DNA of 38,768 bases from Prevotella sp. (GCA_024688365.1 JAILEG010000003.1:1-38768), one strand, 5' to 3'. Shown: positions 16,719 through 25,270, counted from the stretch's first letter. Numbers and translations are program-made. Notes: generated by a model from the sequence alone, not told the origin.

Positions 16719-17490
16719 CCCTCTCATAGAACTGTCCGAGAATACCCAGTATGTCATCGGGCAGATAGCTTACCGCCCGCTCAATCATCCACTCCGGAAT
16801 CTGATAGTAAGCCTCGGCGATTGACCCGGCTATGCATGCCTTTGTGTCAGTGTCACCGTCACAAAGCACTGCCAGGCGTATAGTCTCCTCAAAGCTGTTG
16901 GCATCCATGAAGCAGCGCAGTGCCATCGGGACGGTCTCCTGGCAAGTCCCGTCAAAGTGTCCCTCCTCACCTATCTTTATAATGTCACGCATCGGGGGAA
17001 GGTCATAGCCGAAGAACTTACGCACCTTCCGCTCCACGTCCGACTTGGAGAAGCGCATCAGGCGCAGCCAGCAGATCGTCTCTGCCACGCATTGTGCCCC
17101 TTTGATTCCCTCAGGATGATTATGGCTGACCGCAGCACTCTTCTCCGCTTCAGCCACCACGTCCTCCCATTCGTCAAAGAGCCAGCCAATGGGACTGACC
17201 CGCATGGCAGATCCATTGCCAAAGGAATTCATCGGATGAGGCTCTGCCGAGTTGACCCACTGGAAGAAACGGCTGCCGTAACCGCCCATCGGGTCAGGAT
17301 AGCGGCGGCACCAGTCAAGGAGTGCCTCCTGATAGTCACGACCATTCATCACCGCATCGGCAATGGCGATGGTACAGATGGTATCGTCCGTATAAGAACA
17401 TTCTGGGGTAAAAAGCTTGAAATCCTTCTTGGGAGCCGGCCCGAACTCGAACCGTGAGCCGATGATGTCTCCTATAATCGCGCCTATCAT
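16681..17490 (-). CDS. ADP-ribosylglycohydrolase (DraG) family protein
   Basis: 269 aa, cytoplasmic. The family removes ADP-ribose from proteins or small molecules using two Mg ions. Metal-ligand motifs are visible: GDIIGSRFE near the N-terminus, YTDDT at 33-37, HNHPEG at about 123-128, and DGDTDT at 211-216, where the usual first residue is Gly. The length is normal for the family. The substrate cannot be told from sequence. It overlaps the 3' end of the patatin gene by 38 bases tail to tail, so both coding ends are read through on opposite strands. Confidence 0.9.
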   Translation of the reverse strand: MIGAIIGDIIGSRFEFGPAPKKDFKLFTPECSYTDDTICTIAIADAVMNGRDYQEALLDWCRRYPDPMGGYGSRFFQWVNSAEPHPMNSFGNGSAMRVSPIGWLFDEWEDVVAEAEKSAAVSHNHPEGIKGAQCVAETICWLRLMRFSKSDVERKVRKFFGYDLPPMRDIIKIGEEGHFDGTCQETVPMALRCFMDANSFEETIRLAVLCDGDTDTKACIAGSIAEAYYQIPEWMIERAVSYLPDDILGILGQFYERVKAGCGPRAGED

Positions 17491-17692
17491 GATTGGTTAA
17501 GTTATCACCCACTCCTGGATCCTCTCCAAAGGGAGAAAGTCTTGGCATGTCAAAAGGGAAGCAAGTCTCAATGCGAAGCCGGATAATTACTCAGCGTGGA
17601 TGGACAGCCACCGGATGAGTAGGGGTCATTCCCCAATGAGTGGGTTGTGAATATAATTAATAAATGGGTGTATCGAAAAGGTCTTTTCAGTG
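17491..17692. other. Intergenic stretch between the ADP-ribosylglycohydrolase gene and tRNA-Arg
   Basis: No gene or clear promoter seen. It contains a short GAAAAG-GT-CTTTTC hairpin (17675-17688) just past the 3' end of the tRNA, which may mark tRNA transcript processing or termination; there is no strong T-run. Confidence 0.4.
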
Positions 17693-17764
17693 TACTCCGA
17701 CCGGGAATCGAACCCGGATCAAAGGTTTAGGAAACCTCCGTTCTATCCATTGAACTATCAGAGC
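17693..17764 (-). tRNA. tRNA-Arg, anticodon CCT
   Basis: The reverse complement folds into a full cloverleaf. It has a 7-bp acceptor stem (17758-17764 with 17694-17700, two G-U pairs), D-stem GTTC/GAAC, anticodon stem GAGGT/ACCTT with loop TTCCTAA (anticodon CCT, reading AGG), and T-arm CCGGG-TTCGATT-CCCGG. 72 nt with the discriminator A; CCA is not encoded. Confidence 0.95.
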
Positions 17765-17826
17765 AAGCCTCCAGTCACAGTAGCCTGCAACAGGCAGACA
17801 CAAGGCAGGACTGCGCTTTCTAATTG

Positions 17827-17834
17827 CAAAGGTA
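17827..17834 (-). promoter_or_regulatory. tRNA-Arg promoter -7 box
   Basis: TACCTTTG on the minus strand lies about 60 bases upstream of the tRNA 5' end. Confidence 0.5.
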
Positions 17835-17881
17835 GAAAAAAAATCTTATATTCACAGCGAAACAATCACTTTTTTGTCGCC

Positions 17882-17894
17882 CTACTGATTACTA
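17882..17894 (+). repeat. Left 13-bp direct repeat flanking the IS30/DJ-1 segment
   Basis: CTACTGATTACTA is repeated exactly at 18949-18961. The two copies bracket the AT-rich segment with the transposase remnant and the DJ-1 gene. Confidence 0.6.
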
Positions 17895-17918
17895 AAGAGT
17901 CAACCAGCAAGTGCAATA

Positions 17919-18257
17919 TTACGCATAATATTTGAAAAACTCCTTAGCCGGTGTGTTAAATTTTAATTTTTCCCTTGGTCTCCTGTTGATTTTAGCCTGA
18001 ATGCTTTTGATTCTTTTATCGGTGATGGTACTGATGTCAGTCCCTTTGGGTATGTATTGCCTGATAAGCTTGTTCGTATTCTCAATGGCTCCCTTCTGCC
18101 ATGAGGAATAGGAGTCCGTGAAATAAATCCTCGCATCAAGGTGTCTCGCTATCCATTCGTGTTCCGCGAACTCACTGCCGTTATCCGTGGTGATGGTCCT
18201 GAGCAGGTTCCCCTTGTATGGCATGAGCAGCCTCCAGACGGTCTTTGCCAAGGGCAT
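17919..18257 (-). mobile_element. IS30-family transposase, 3' remnant
   Basis: 112 aa corresponding to the C-terminal part of an IS30-type DDE transposase. Visible are the second catalytic Asp in TTDNGSEFAEHEW, the Glu region QKGAIENTNKLIRQY, and the following PKGTD and RPREKL-type ending. The N-terminal helix-turn-helix and first catalytic Asp are missing, and no continuation is found between 18258 and the DJ-1 gene, so the element cannot encode an active transposase. The reading frame is intact to its normal-looking end at 17919. I could not identify paired IS30 terminal inverted repeats. It sits 155 bases upstream of tRNA-Arg. Confidence 0.88.
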
Positions 18258-18305
18258 GGGCTTTTATGTTTGACATTACGATCATATAATTTCAGAAAAA
18301 TAACT

Positions 18306-18899
18306 TTATCTCACAAATCCGTTTTTATAGAAATCATACCATGACGCAATGTTTTCCGGAGTATTGGCTTCCAGCAATAGAAGCATCTCTCGAGTGAATT
18401 CCAAATGCCCTACACCGTTTGCCGTAACAATATTCTTGTCACTAACAGCTTGTGCTTCCACATAGTTTTCTGCGTTAGTGTAAACGATATCGCCCCATTT
18501 TTTGAGTTGGTCGAGACCGTTGCCTGTATGCTTTACATTGTTCAGGAAACCGTGTGAACATAGGAATGAAGCACCGTTGCATATCGCCCCGATGATTTTA
18601 CCTTTATCCAAAGCCTCCCGTACCAATGGTACGAAAAGTTCTGCTTCAGGAGAGTCCCAACGGTTGCCACCGATAAGCACTAAAGCGGCATAATCTTTCG
18701 GCATATTCTCGAAAGAATAATCGGGCAAGGTTCTGAAACCTCCGATGGAACGGACTGCGTCCGATGTCGGGGCAATGGTATGCACTTCGTATTTTATTTC
18801 ACCGCCCGGTATCACGCCCACATGAAGAGCCGTGGAGAGAAAAGCCCCCTCCCAATCTGTGTATTCGTTCAATATGATAAATAATACTTTCTGTTTCAT
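18306..18899 (-). CDS. DJ-1/PfpI family protein
   Basis: 197 aa, cytoplasmic. The superfamily has a nucleophile-elbow Cys, here Cys107 in GAICNGASF, with a conserved Glu17 near the N-terminus (DWEGAF). Activities in the family range from glyoxalase or protein repair to chaperone and regulator, and sequence alone does not choose. Base composition is lower in GC than the housekeeping genes around it. No TAnnTTTG box is seen upstream, and it lies between an IS30 remnant and one copy of a 13-bp direct repeat, all of which suggest acquisition by transfer. The start is the ATG at 18899. Confidence 0.88.
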   Translation of the reverse strand: MKQKVLFIILNEYTDWEGAFLSTALHVGVIPGGEIKYEVHTIAPTSDAVRSIGGFRTLPDYSFENMPKDYAALVLIGGNRWDSPEAELFVPLVREALDKGKIIGAICNGASFLCSHGFLNNVKHTGNGLDQLKKWGDIVYTNAENYVEAQAVSDKNIVTANGVGHLEFTREMLLLLEANTPENIASWYDFYKNGFVR

Positions 18900-18948
18900 T
18901 GATATATCTTTTTTACTTTAACAACTTCGCTGCAAGTTTATAAGTGAA

Positions 18949-18961
18949 CTACTGATTACTA
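18949..18961 (+). repeat. Right 13-bp direct repeat flanking the IS30/DJ-1 segment
   Basis: Exact copy of CTACTGATTACTA at 17882-17894, 50 bases upstream of the DJ-1 start codon. Confidence 0.6.
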
Positions 18962-19078
18962 TTTAATTCCGCCAACGGGTGTCCTATTAAAAATCTGTCA
19001 GCCCCCTCGTTTGCAGGACATAAGATACTGATGGGAAACAAACCATGTCCATGATGACGACAGATGCCCTTATGCGGC

Positions 19079-19164
19079 AGTACTCCAGCAGCAGTATTCC
19101 AATACTGCACGTGCAATACTCCAGTACTTTAGTTGCAATACCTCACAACTTCACGTTAAGTACT
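19079..19164. repeat. Array of four 20-bp near-palindromic units, 22-bp period
   Basis: Units start at 19079, 19101, 19123 and 19145: AGTACTCCAGCAGCAGTATT, AATACTGCACGTGCAATACT, AGTACTTTAGTTGCAATACC and ACAACTTCACGTTAAGTACT, with 2-bp spacers. They belong to the same family as 5489-5552. Outer arms GCAGTACT (19077-19084) and AGTACTGC (19159-19166) are also inverted repeats, and GCAGTATT/AATACTGC pair across the first spacer. The array occupies most of the 354-bp gap between the DJ-1 start and the transporter stop; the remainder holds nothing recognisable. Confidence 0.8.
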
Positions 19165-19253
19165 GCGCAAGAGCTGTCCCACATAGTCTCAGGATATGCC
19201 ATACAGAGTGAAAAGACCAGTGTGCAAAGATTCAGCAAAGGAAGACATCCGCG

Positions 19254-20918
19254 TCAGGAGGCCAAGAACATGACAAGCACCTGGGCAATGATGACCCGGA
19301 TGAACATGCCAAGGGGATAGACGGTGGCATAGCTGATGTTGCTCGTCTCGCCCTTGATGGTGTCATTGGCATAGCCCAGCGCCATAGGATTTGCCATAGA
19401 GCCGCAGAGAATACCGCAGAGAGTGCCGAAGTCGAACTTCCGCATGCGGAGGGCAACAGCACCAATGACGACAACCGGGATGACCGTCAGGGCAAAGCCC
19501 AGTCCTATCCAAAGCAAGCCCTCAGGGCGGATAATGGTTGACAGGAAATCCTTGCCGGCATCCAGGCCCAGGCAGGCAAGGTAGAGCGACAGGCCTAACT
19601 TGCGGAGCATGAGCGAGGCACTGCGCGTGGTATAGGAGATGAAATGCAGACGGGGGCCGAAGGCACCCACGATGATGCCCATGATGATGGGTCCGCCAGC
19701 GATGCCCAGACGGATAGGGGCATCCATGCCTGGCAGCGAGACAGGGATAGTGCCCAGTGCCAGACCGAGGAGCATGCCCAGGAAGATGCTGCCCACATTC
19801 GGCTCATTGAGCGTCTTGACTGAGTTGCCAAGGAACTTCTCCGCATGGTCAATGGCATCAGGCTGGCCCACCAGCGTGAGACGGTCACCATAACGGAGAA
19901 TGAGATCCTCAGTGGCGAGCAGCTTGATGTCGCCACGCAGCACACGGCTCACATTGACGCTGTAGGCATCGCGCAGGTGCAGCTGTCCGAGCCGTTTCCC
20001 GTTCAGCACACCCTTGGAGAGGACTATGACACGGCTCTCCACCTTAGAGTCAATATGGTTCCAGTCAATCTGGTCCTTGTTCCAGTCACGCTTCACCTTC
20101 TGTCCGAAGAGAATCTCCATTGCCGACACCTCCTCCTTCTTGGTGGCCACCAGAAGGTTGTCATCCTTGAAGAGCTGGGTGTTCCCCTTCGGCACTATCA
20201 CCTCATCACCCCTCCATATACGGGAGATGATGAACTTGCGATGCGTGCCCTGTGCTATCTCGGCAATATTCTTCCCGTTGACAGCCGGGTTTACCACGAC
20301 AAACTGCCCTATATAGGTATGGTCATCGTCGGCACTTGACTTCACTTCCATGTCGCTTGCCCTGGCGAAGAACTTGCGGATGAAAATCATTGCAAAGATG
20401 ACACCTACGACACCAAGCGGATAAGTGACCGCAGTGGCAAGGGCTGCCCCTGCCCCACTCTGCCCTACGTGCTGCAATGCCTGCTGGGCTGCACCAAGAG
20501 CCGGTGTATTGGTGGTGGCACCGCAGAGGATGCCCACCATATCGGCCATTGGAATATTCATTGCATAAGCCAGCACAACCGCCATGACCGTACCCAGCAG
20601 TATGACTGCCAACGACCATAGATTGAGCGCAGTGCCCTCATGACGGAAGGATCCGAAGAAGTTGGGACCGACATGAAGCCCCAGCGTATAGACAAAGATG
20701 ACAAGTCCGAACGTCTCACAATAGGTAAGCATCCGCTGGTCTACCTGCAAGCCGAAGTTGCCCACGGCTATACCGAAGAAGAAGACGAAAGCCACACCAA
20801 GTGAGATACCTGCAATCTTGATTTTACCCAATGCCAGCCCGCCTGCACAGATGAGCGAGATGACAACAACAGCCTGCAGGGCTGAGGGGATTGAAAAAAG
20901 TGCGTTTAACCAATCCAT
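19254..20918 (-). CDS. YidE/YbjL-type putative anion exchanger with two RCK_C domains
   Basis: 554-aa inner-membrane protein of the aspartate:alanine exchanger (AAE) family. Architecture is typical: five hydrophobic segments (about 10-180), two TrkA-C/RCK_C-type domains (about 195-275 and 292-365), then five more segments with the glycine-rich GGPIIMGIIVGAFGPR (about 400-420). The duplicated membrane motif GILCGATTNTPALGAA in the first half is matched by GILCGSMANPMALGYA in the second. The substrate is unknown; characterised relatives exchange dicarboxylates or amino acids. It lies downstream of pyridoxamine kinase on the same strand, but a long repeat hairpin separates them. The start is the ATG at 20918. 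Confidence 0.9.
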   Translation of the reverse strand: MDWLNALFSIPSALQAVVVISLICAGGLALGKIKIAGISLGVAFVFFFGIAVGNFGLQVDQRMLTYCETFGLVIFVYTLGLHVGPNFFGSFRHEGTALNLWSLAVILLGTVMAVVLAYAMNIPMADMVGILCGATTNTPALGAAQQALQHVGQSGAGAALATAVTYPLGVVGVIFAMIFIRKFFARASDMEVKSSADDDHTYIGQFVVVNPAVNGKNIAEIAQGTHRKFIISRIWRGDEVIVPKGNTQLFKDDNLLVATKKEEVSAMEILFGQKVKRDWNKDQIDWNHIDSKVESRVIVLSKGVLNGKRLGQLHLRDAYSVNVSRVLRGDIKLLATEDLILRYGDRLTLVGQPDAIDHAEKFLGNSVKTLNEPNVGSIFLGMLLGLALGTIPVSLPGMDAPIRLGIAGGPIIMGIIVGAFGPRLHFISYTTRSASLMLRKLGLSLYLACLGLDAGKDFLSTIIRPEGLLWIGLGFALTVIPVVVIGAVALRMRKFDFGTLCGILCGSMANPMALGYANDTIKGETSNISYATVYPLGMFIRVIIAQVLVMFLAS

Positions 20919-20935
20919 TATTGTTTTTTATTGTG

Positions 20936-21146
20936 GAGGAGTTGTTAAGGGAGTTAAAGGGGTTGAAGGAGTTAAGGAGTTAAAGGAGTTAAAGGAGTTG
21001 AAGGAGTTAAGGAGTTAAGGAGTTAAAGAAGTTAAAGGAATATTGATATATTGGCTGCTCCTTTAGAAAGACTTACCTTTTAATGCCGTTGTCTTAACTC
21101 CTTAACTCCTTAACTCCTTCAACTCCTTTAACTCCTTCAACTCCTC
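20936..21146. repeat. GGAGTTAA-type tandem repeats forming a very long inverted repeat
   Basis: From 20936 to about 21040 the plus strand is a tandem of 8-9-bp units GGAGTTAA(A/G) with GGAGTTGAA variants. From 21094 to 21146 the complementary units run in the opposite orientation, ending three bases before the kinase stop codon. A perfect 44-bp inverted match joins 20983-21026 and 21094-21137 around a 67-nt unique loop. In the minus-strand transcript it would fold into a long hairpin between the kinase and exchanger genes. A short reading frame of KEL repeats on the plus strand is a by-product. Confidence 0.85.
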
Positions 21147-21148
21147 AT

Positions 21149-21967
21149 TCATAATATCTCCAGGTATTTCTCCAAAGGAATACCCCTGTTCTTGTCCTCG
21201 TTATCCTTGTTCAGGTCAATCAGCTGATAGACACCATCCATTGCCTTGCGAGTACTCGGGACGAGTTCCTCGCCATCAAGCAGATGGCCGATGAGAATGG
21301 CAGAGAAGATGTCGCCTGTACCAGGAAAGTGGACGGGTATCTCGGTATAGGGGAGGGCGAAGTATTCTCCTGTCACATGGTTATAGCCAACCACTGATGG
21401 CTGACCATCCACAGGGATGGAGGTGATAAGCACCGACTTGGTGCCTATCTCCCGTAAACCGTCAAGCAATGCCCTTGCCTCATTGGCTGTCACCCCCTCG
21501 GGATGATAAGGACTGTCAGTGAGGTAACAGGCCTCGGTGTGATTAGGGAAGGTGAGGTCGGCAACGCCGATCATCTCTCGCATGGAGTTGATGGTGGCCG
21601 GTGTCACACCGTTATACAGCTTTCCCTCATCGCCCATGATAGGGTCGACAAAGATGATTGTGCCCATGCCTTCCTGCTCACGGCAATAGGCAGAGACAAG
21701 CCTTGCCTGCCGCTCCGAGGCGATGAAGCCTGTGGCAATGGCATCAAAGCGGAAGCCCAGCTCCTTCCAGACAGGAAAGACTCCCTTGATGTAATCAGTG
21801 GTCTCAAGGATATTGAACTTGCCATAATCAAGTGTGTTGGAGACTAAGGCGGTGGGCAGGTTGTAGACAGGATGGCCCAGATAAGACAGGATGGGGAGCA
21901 TGGCTGCCGTAGCAACCTTGCCGTAGCCTGCCATGTCATTGATAAGGAGTATCTGTTTCTTACTCAT
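21149..21967 (-). CDS. pdxK: Pyridoxamine/pyridoxal kinase
   Basis: Phosphorylates vitamin B6 vitamers with ATP (salvage pathway), cytoplasmic. About 272 aa of the ribokinase-like PdxK/PdxY family. It shows LLINDMAGYGK at the N-terminus, VDPIMGDEGKLY (about 107-118), and the anion-hole/catalytic motif GTGDIFSA with Asp219. The open frame reaches 22096, but the extra 43 residues are Cys/His-rich junk-like sequence and would overlap a -7 box at 22056-22063. The ATG at 21967 (MSKKQILLIND) is therefore used. The gene lies between secDF's terminator upstream and the GGAGTTAA hairpin downstream. The symbol is assigned by family; pdxY is the alternative. Confidence 0.88.
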   Translation of the reverse strand: MSKKQILLINDMAGYGKVATAAMLPILSYLGHPVYNLPTALVSNTLDYGKFNILETTDYIKGVFPVWKELGFRFDAIATGFIASERQARLVSAYCREQEGMGTIIFVDPIMGDEGKLYNGVTPATINSMREMIGVADLTFPNHTEACYLTDSPYHPEGVTANEARALLDGLREIGTKSVLITSIPVDGQPSVVGYNHVTGEYFALPYTEIPVHFPGTGDIFSAILIGHLLDGEELVPSTRKAMDGVYQLIDLNKDNEDKNRGIPLEKYLEIL

Positions 21968-22055
21968 TATGATATACTTAATTGGGTTGTGATGATAGTG
22001 CAACCGGGCACAAAAAAACTTGCTTTCAATTTGCCGAGTGCAGCCAAACCCGATG

Positions 22056-22063
22056 CAAAGGTA
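22056..22063 (-). promoter_or_regulatory. Pyridoxamine kinase promoter -7 box
   Basis: TACCTTTG on the minus strand, about 90 bases before the chosen ATG. It supports the shorter start. Confidence 0.5.
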
Positions 22064-22094
22064 GTGCAAACAACAGGAACGGCAAAATAAAAAC

Positions 22095-22134
22095 AAAAAA
22101 ATCAGCCCGCTGTCATCATGACAACGGGCTGATT
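22095..22134 (-). terminator. secDF terminator
   Basis: On the minus strand a 16-bp stem (22119-22134 with 22100-22115, one G-U pair, 3-nt loop TGA) is followed by a T-run. It lies 43 bases after the secDF stop and is a strong intrinsic terminator. Confidence 0.85.
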
Positions 22135-22177
22135 ATATATAATAAGGTGTAAAACCTCAGTTCAGACAAGTTCCTAA

Positions 22178-25100
22178 CTAAGCCTCAACAGCTGCGGCCT
22201 CAAGCTCCTCTGCCTCCTTTGCAATCTTCTTGCCCAGTACCAGGTAAGCAACTGGCGATGCGATGAAGATGGAAGACAGCGTACCGATAATGATACCGAT
22301 AATCATTGCGAAAGAGAAGCTGCGGATACTGTCGCCACCGAGAATGAAGATAGACACCAGCACGATCAACGTTGATACTGACGTATTGATGGTACGTGAG
22401 AGCGTCTGGTTGATAGAGTCGTTGAAGAGTTTCTGAATATCGGTCTTCGCAAGGTTATGCCTGTGATTGCGGAGGTTCTCACGGATACGGTCGTAAACCA
22501 CCACGGTATCGTTGATGTCATAGCCGATAACCGTCAGGATGGCACCAATGAAGGTCTGGTCAATCTCAAGTGAGAAACCTATCCAGCCGTAACACAGGGA
22601 GAAGAAACCAATGACGATGGTGGTATCAAGTACCAGACCGACGATGGAACCAACTGAGAAACCTATGTTGCGGAAACGCAGGAGGATGTAAAGGAAGATG
22701 AAGAAGATGGCCAGTGCAACACTCATGAAGGCATTGTAGGTGATGTTCTTGGCAATTGACGGGCCCACCTTTGCACTCTGGATGATGGAACCACCCTCAC
22801 GGATGTCAGGGTTCTTGAAGTTCTCAACACTTGCCTGGCTTACGAAACCACCCTTCTTCAGCGCATTGTAGAGAATCGTCTCTGCCTTGTCGTCCTCAAG
22901 CGGGTCATTGGAGTCGATGTTATAGTTGGTAGATACACGGACGGTCTTGCCGTCAGTACCCAGCGCGATGACACTCGTCGTGGCTGCCTTGCCGGCATTC
23001 TCACCAACGGTATTGACAAACGCACCATCGAGAGCCTTGCGGACATTCTCTACCTGCGTGGTCTTATTCAGTGTTACGACATAGTTGCGGCCACCAGTAA
23101 AGTCAATGCTGCGGCTCAGACCACGCACGGCAAAGCTGACAATACAGATTGCAATGGCTACACCCCACACGGTGAAACTCTTGCGGTACATGCTCATGAA
23201 GCGGTAGTGGGTACCTTGCATAAAGTTGCGGGAGAAGCCTGTAGTGAAAGTCTGGTTCAGCCACTTGTCATGGTTTACACGGTTCTCGAACACGATACGG
23301 GTGAGGAACACGGCCGTGAAGAAGGAGATGACAAGACCGATGATCCATGTGGTGGCGAAACCACGGATCGGACCTGTACCTGTCACGAGCAGGATGACAC
23401 CTGTGATGAGTGAGGTGAGGTTGGAGTCGAAGATGGCTGAGAAGGCATTGCTGTAACCTTCCTGCAGAGCCTGCTTCATACCCTTGCCCAGCCGCAGCTC
23501 CTCCTTGATGCGCTCATAGATAAGCACGTTGGCATCAACGGCAGTACCCAACGTCAGCACGATACCGGCAATACCAGGCATCGTCAATGCCGACTGGAAG
23601 GATGCCAGCACACCCAAGGTGAAGAACAGGTTGGCAAGTAGGGCGAGGTTAGCCATCATACCGGGAATGACGTTGTACATGACAACCATGTAAATCATCA
23701 GCAATACAAAAGCAATAGCGAAGGAAACGAGACCCTGCTGGATTGACTGCGCACCCAGCGTAGGACCGACAACCTCTTCCTGCACAATCTTTGCAGGAGC
23801 CGGCATACGGCCAGACTTCAGCGTGTTGGCCAGGTCCTTGGTGTCCTCAATGGTGAAGTTGCCAGAGATGGATGACTGACCACCGTCAATCTCACCATTG
23901 ACACGCGGAGCTGAGTAAACGACACCGTCCAGGACGATGGCTACAGCCTTGCCAACATTGGCCTTGGTGAGGTTGGCCCACTCACGGGCACCTTCAGAGT
24001 TCATCGTCATGCTGACCTCCGGACGGCCGAACTGGTCGAACTGGTCCTTAGCATCCGTAACGACATCGCCCTCCAATGGGGCACGGCCGTCAGCCGTGGT
24101 GACCTTCAGGGCATGCAGCTCAAATACGTTCTTCTGGCTGATGCCGTCAGCCGGCTTGGCACTCCAAAGGAGCTTCAGGTCGCTTGGCAGGACCTGCTTG
24201 GCAAGCTGGCCATAAATCAGCTTATTGATAGCGGCGGTATCGCGCACGCTGGCATAGCCAACGAGGCTGAGTGACTCGCCCGGAACAGTCTGCAACATGG
24301 CAAGCAGCGGGTGCATCTTCTTGGCAGCCGCCATCTGTGCGCTCTCGCCCTTGGCTGCACCAGCCACAGCATTCTTACCTCCGCGAAGAGTGAACTTGGG
24401 GGCGGCGGCAGGCTTAGCCTGTGCCAGCTTAGCAGAATCAGTAGCTGTGGTGTCAACCTTTGTGTCGCCATTGGCAAGACGCTGGTCGAGCTGTACCAGG
24501 TAAGGTGCAATCTCCTGGTTGTTATAGGTCTCCCAGAACTCAAGGTTGGCCGAGCCTTGGAGGAGCTTACGCATACGCTCCGGCTCACGGATACCCGGCA
24601 TCTCAACCATCAGGCGCCCTTCCTGACCTTCCAGCTTCTGGATGTTCGGCTGTACAACGCCATACTGGTCGATACGGTTGGTCACAACATTGTAGGAGTT
24701 GTCGATGGCTGCGGTCACCTCATCCCGGAGGGCTTTCTCGACCTCATTGTCCGTACTCTGCGTGCTGACCTTGCCCTTCAGCTGCTGTGTAGCGAAAATC
24801 TCAGCGAGCTTATGGCCTGGAGCCGCCTTGTGGTAAGCATCGATGAAGAGCGAGATGAAATCGCTCTGACTTGTCATCTCCTGTGCCTTGGCCTCAGCCA
24901 TTGCCTTCTGGAAGGCAGCATCCTGCTTGTGGTCGGCAAGAACCTCAACAACGTCAGGCACGGAAATCTCAAGGACAACGTTCATACCACCCTTCAGGTC
25001 AAGACCGAGCCCGATCTGTGTCTCAAGGCACTTCTGGTAAGAATAGATACCCAGATACTTGACAGAATCCTTGTAATCCTGCTGCGCAATAGGGTCCTTG

Positions 25101-25213
25101 ATCTTTGCTGCCTGGCTGTCATAGTAGCTTGTCGCCACGGAGAAAGACAGGTAGAAGATACTTGCGAGCGTCAAGAGGACGGCTACGCAAATTACTAATC
25201 CTTTGTTTTGCAT
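22178..25213 (-). CDS. secDF: Fused protein-export membrane protein SecDF
   Basis: Proton-driven accessory of the Sec translocon that completes export on the periplasmic side. 1011 aa, with SecD and SecF fused as usual in Bacteroidetes. An N-terminal membrane segment (about 7-30) is followed by the D1 motif GLDLKGGMNV (about 70-80). The large periplasmic P1 domain is interrupted by an Ala/Lys-rich low-complexity insert (about 260-300). Membrane segments follow with TLGTAVDANVLIYERIKEE, then the SecF half beginning near 660 with SIDFTGGRNYVV and GYDINDTVVVYDRIRE. Charged functional motifs in both halves are intact. The acidic Ala/Glu tail is short. It is monocistronic, with its own promoter and strong terminator. 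Confidence 0.96.
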   Translation of the reverse strand: MQNKGLVICVAVLLTLASIFYLSFSVATSYYDSQAAKIKDPIAQQDYKDSVKYLGIYSYQKCLETQIGLGLDLKGGMNVVLEISVPDVVEVLADHKQDAAFQKAMAEAKAQEMTSQSDFISLFIDAYHKAAPGHKLAEIFATQQLKGKVSTQSTDNEVEKALRDEVTAAIDNSYNVVTNRIDQYGVVQPNIQKLEGQEGRLMVEMPGIREPERMRKLLQGSANLEFWETYNNQEIAPYLVQLDQRLANGDTKVDTTATDSAKLAQAKPAAAPKFTLRGGKNAVAGAAKGESAQMAAAKKMHPLLAMLQTVPGESLSLVGYASVRDTAAINKLIYGQLAKQVLPSDLKLLWSAKPADGISQKNVFELHALKVTTADGRAPLEGDVVTDAKDQFDQFGRPEVSMTMNSEGAREWANLTKANVGKAVAIVLDGVVYSAPRVNGEIDGGQSSISGNFTIEDTKDLANTLKSGRMPAPAKIVQEEVVGPTLGAQSIQQGLVSFAIAFVLLMIYMVVMYNVIPGMMANLALLANLFFTLGVLASFQSALTMPGIAGIVLTLGTAVDANVLIYERIKEELRLGKGMKQALQEGYSNAFSAIFDSNLTSLITGVILLVTGTGPIRGFATTWIIGLVISFFTAVFLTRIVFENRVNHDKWLNQTFTTGFSRNFMQGTHYRFMSMYRKSFTVWGVAIAICIVSFAVRGLSRSIDFTGGRNYVVTLNKTTQVENVRKALDGAFVNTVGENAGKAATTSVIALGTDGKTVRVSTNYNIDSNDPLEDDKAETILYNALKKGGFVSQASVENFKNPDIREGGSIIQSAKVGPSIAKNITYNAFMSVALAIFFIFLYILLRFRNIGFSVGSIVGLVLDTTIVIGFFSLCYGWIGFSLEIDQTFIGAILTVIGYDINDTVVVYDRIRENLRNHRHNLAKTDIQKLFNDSINQTLSRTINTSVSTLIVLVSIFILGGDSIRSFSFAMIIGIIIGTLSSIFIASPVAYLVLGKKIAKEAEELEAAAVEA

Positions 25214-25262
25214 TTTATTTTGATTGTTTTTAATTATTGTTTCGCTACTTTTGATAGACGTG

Positions 25263-25270
25263 CAAAGATA
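25263..25270 (-). promoter_or_regulatory. secDF promoter -7 box
   Basis: TATCTTTG on the minus strand, 50 bases before the secDF ATG. No clear -33 TTTG. Confidence 0.5.

Noticed and set aside
17693..18961. tRNA-Arg as attachment site of the IS30/DJ-1 segment
   Set aside because: The segment is on the 5' side of the tRNA, and the 13-mer does not match any part of the tRNA; tRNA-directed integration uses the gene body or 3' end.
5489..19164. CRISPR interpretation of the 22-bp-period arrays
   Set aside because: Spacers are 2 bp, units are degenerate palindromes, and no cas gene is present.
20758..21018. ORF with KEL repeats
   Set aside because: Its repeats are the translation of the GGAGTTAA array and the rest is antisense to the exchanger gene.
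21968..22096. 43-residue N-terminal extension of pyridoxamine kinase
   Set aside because: It spans a -7 box (22056-22063) and reads as Cys/His-rich non-conserved sequence.
24311..25198. 295-aa plus-strand frame within secDF
   Set aside because: Antisense to a highly conserved gene; a mirror frame caused by codon bias.
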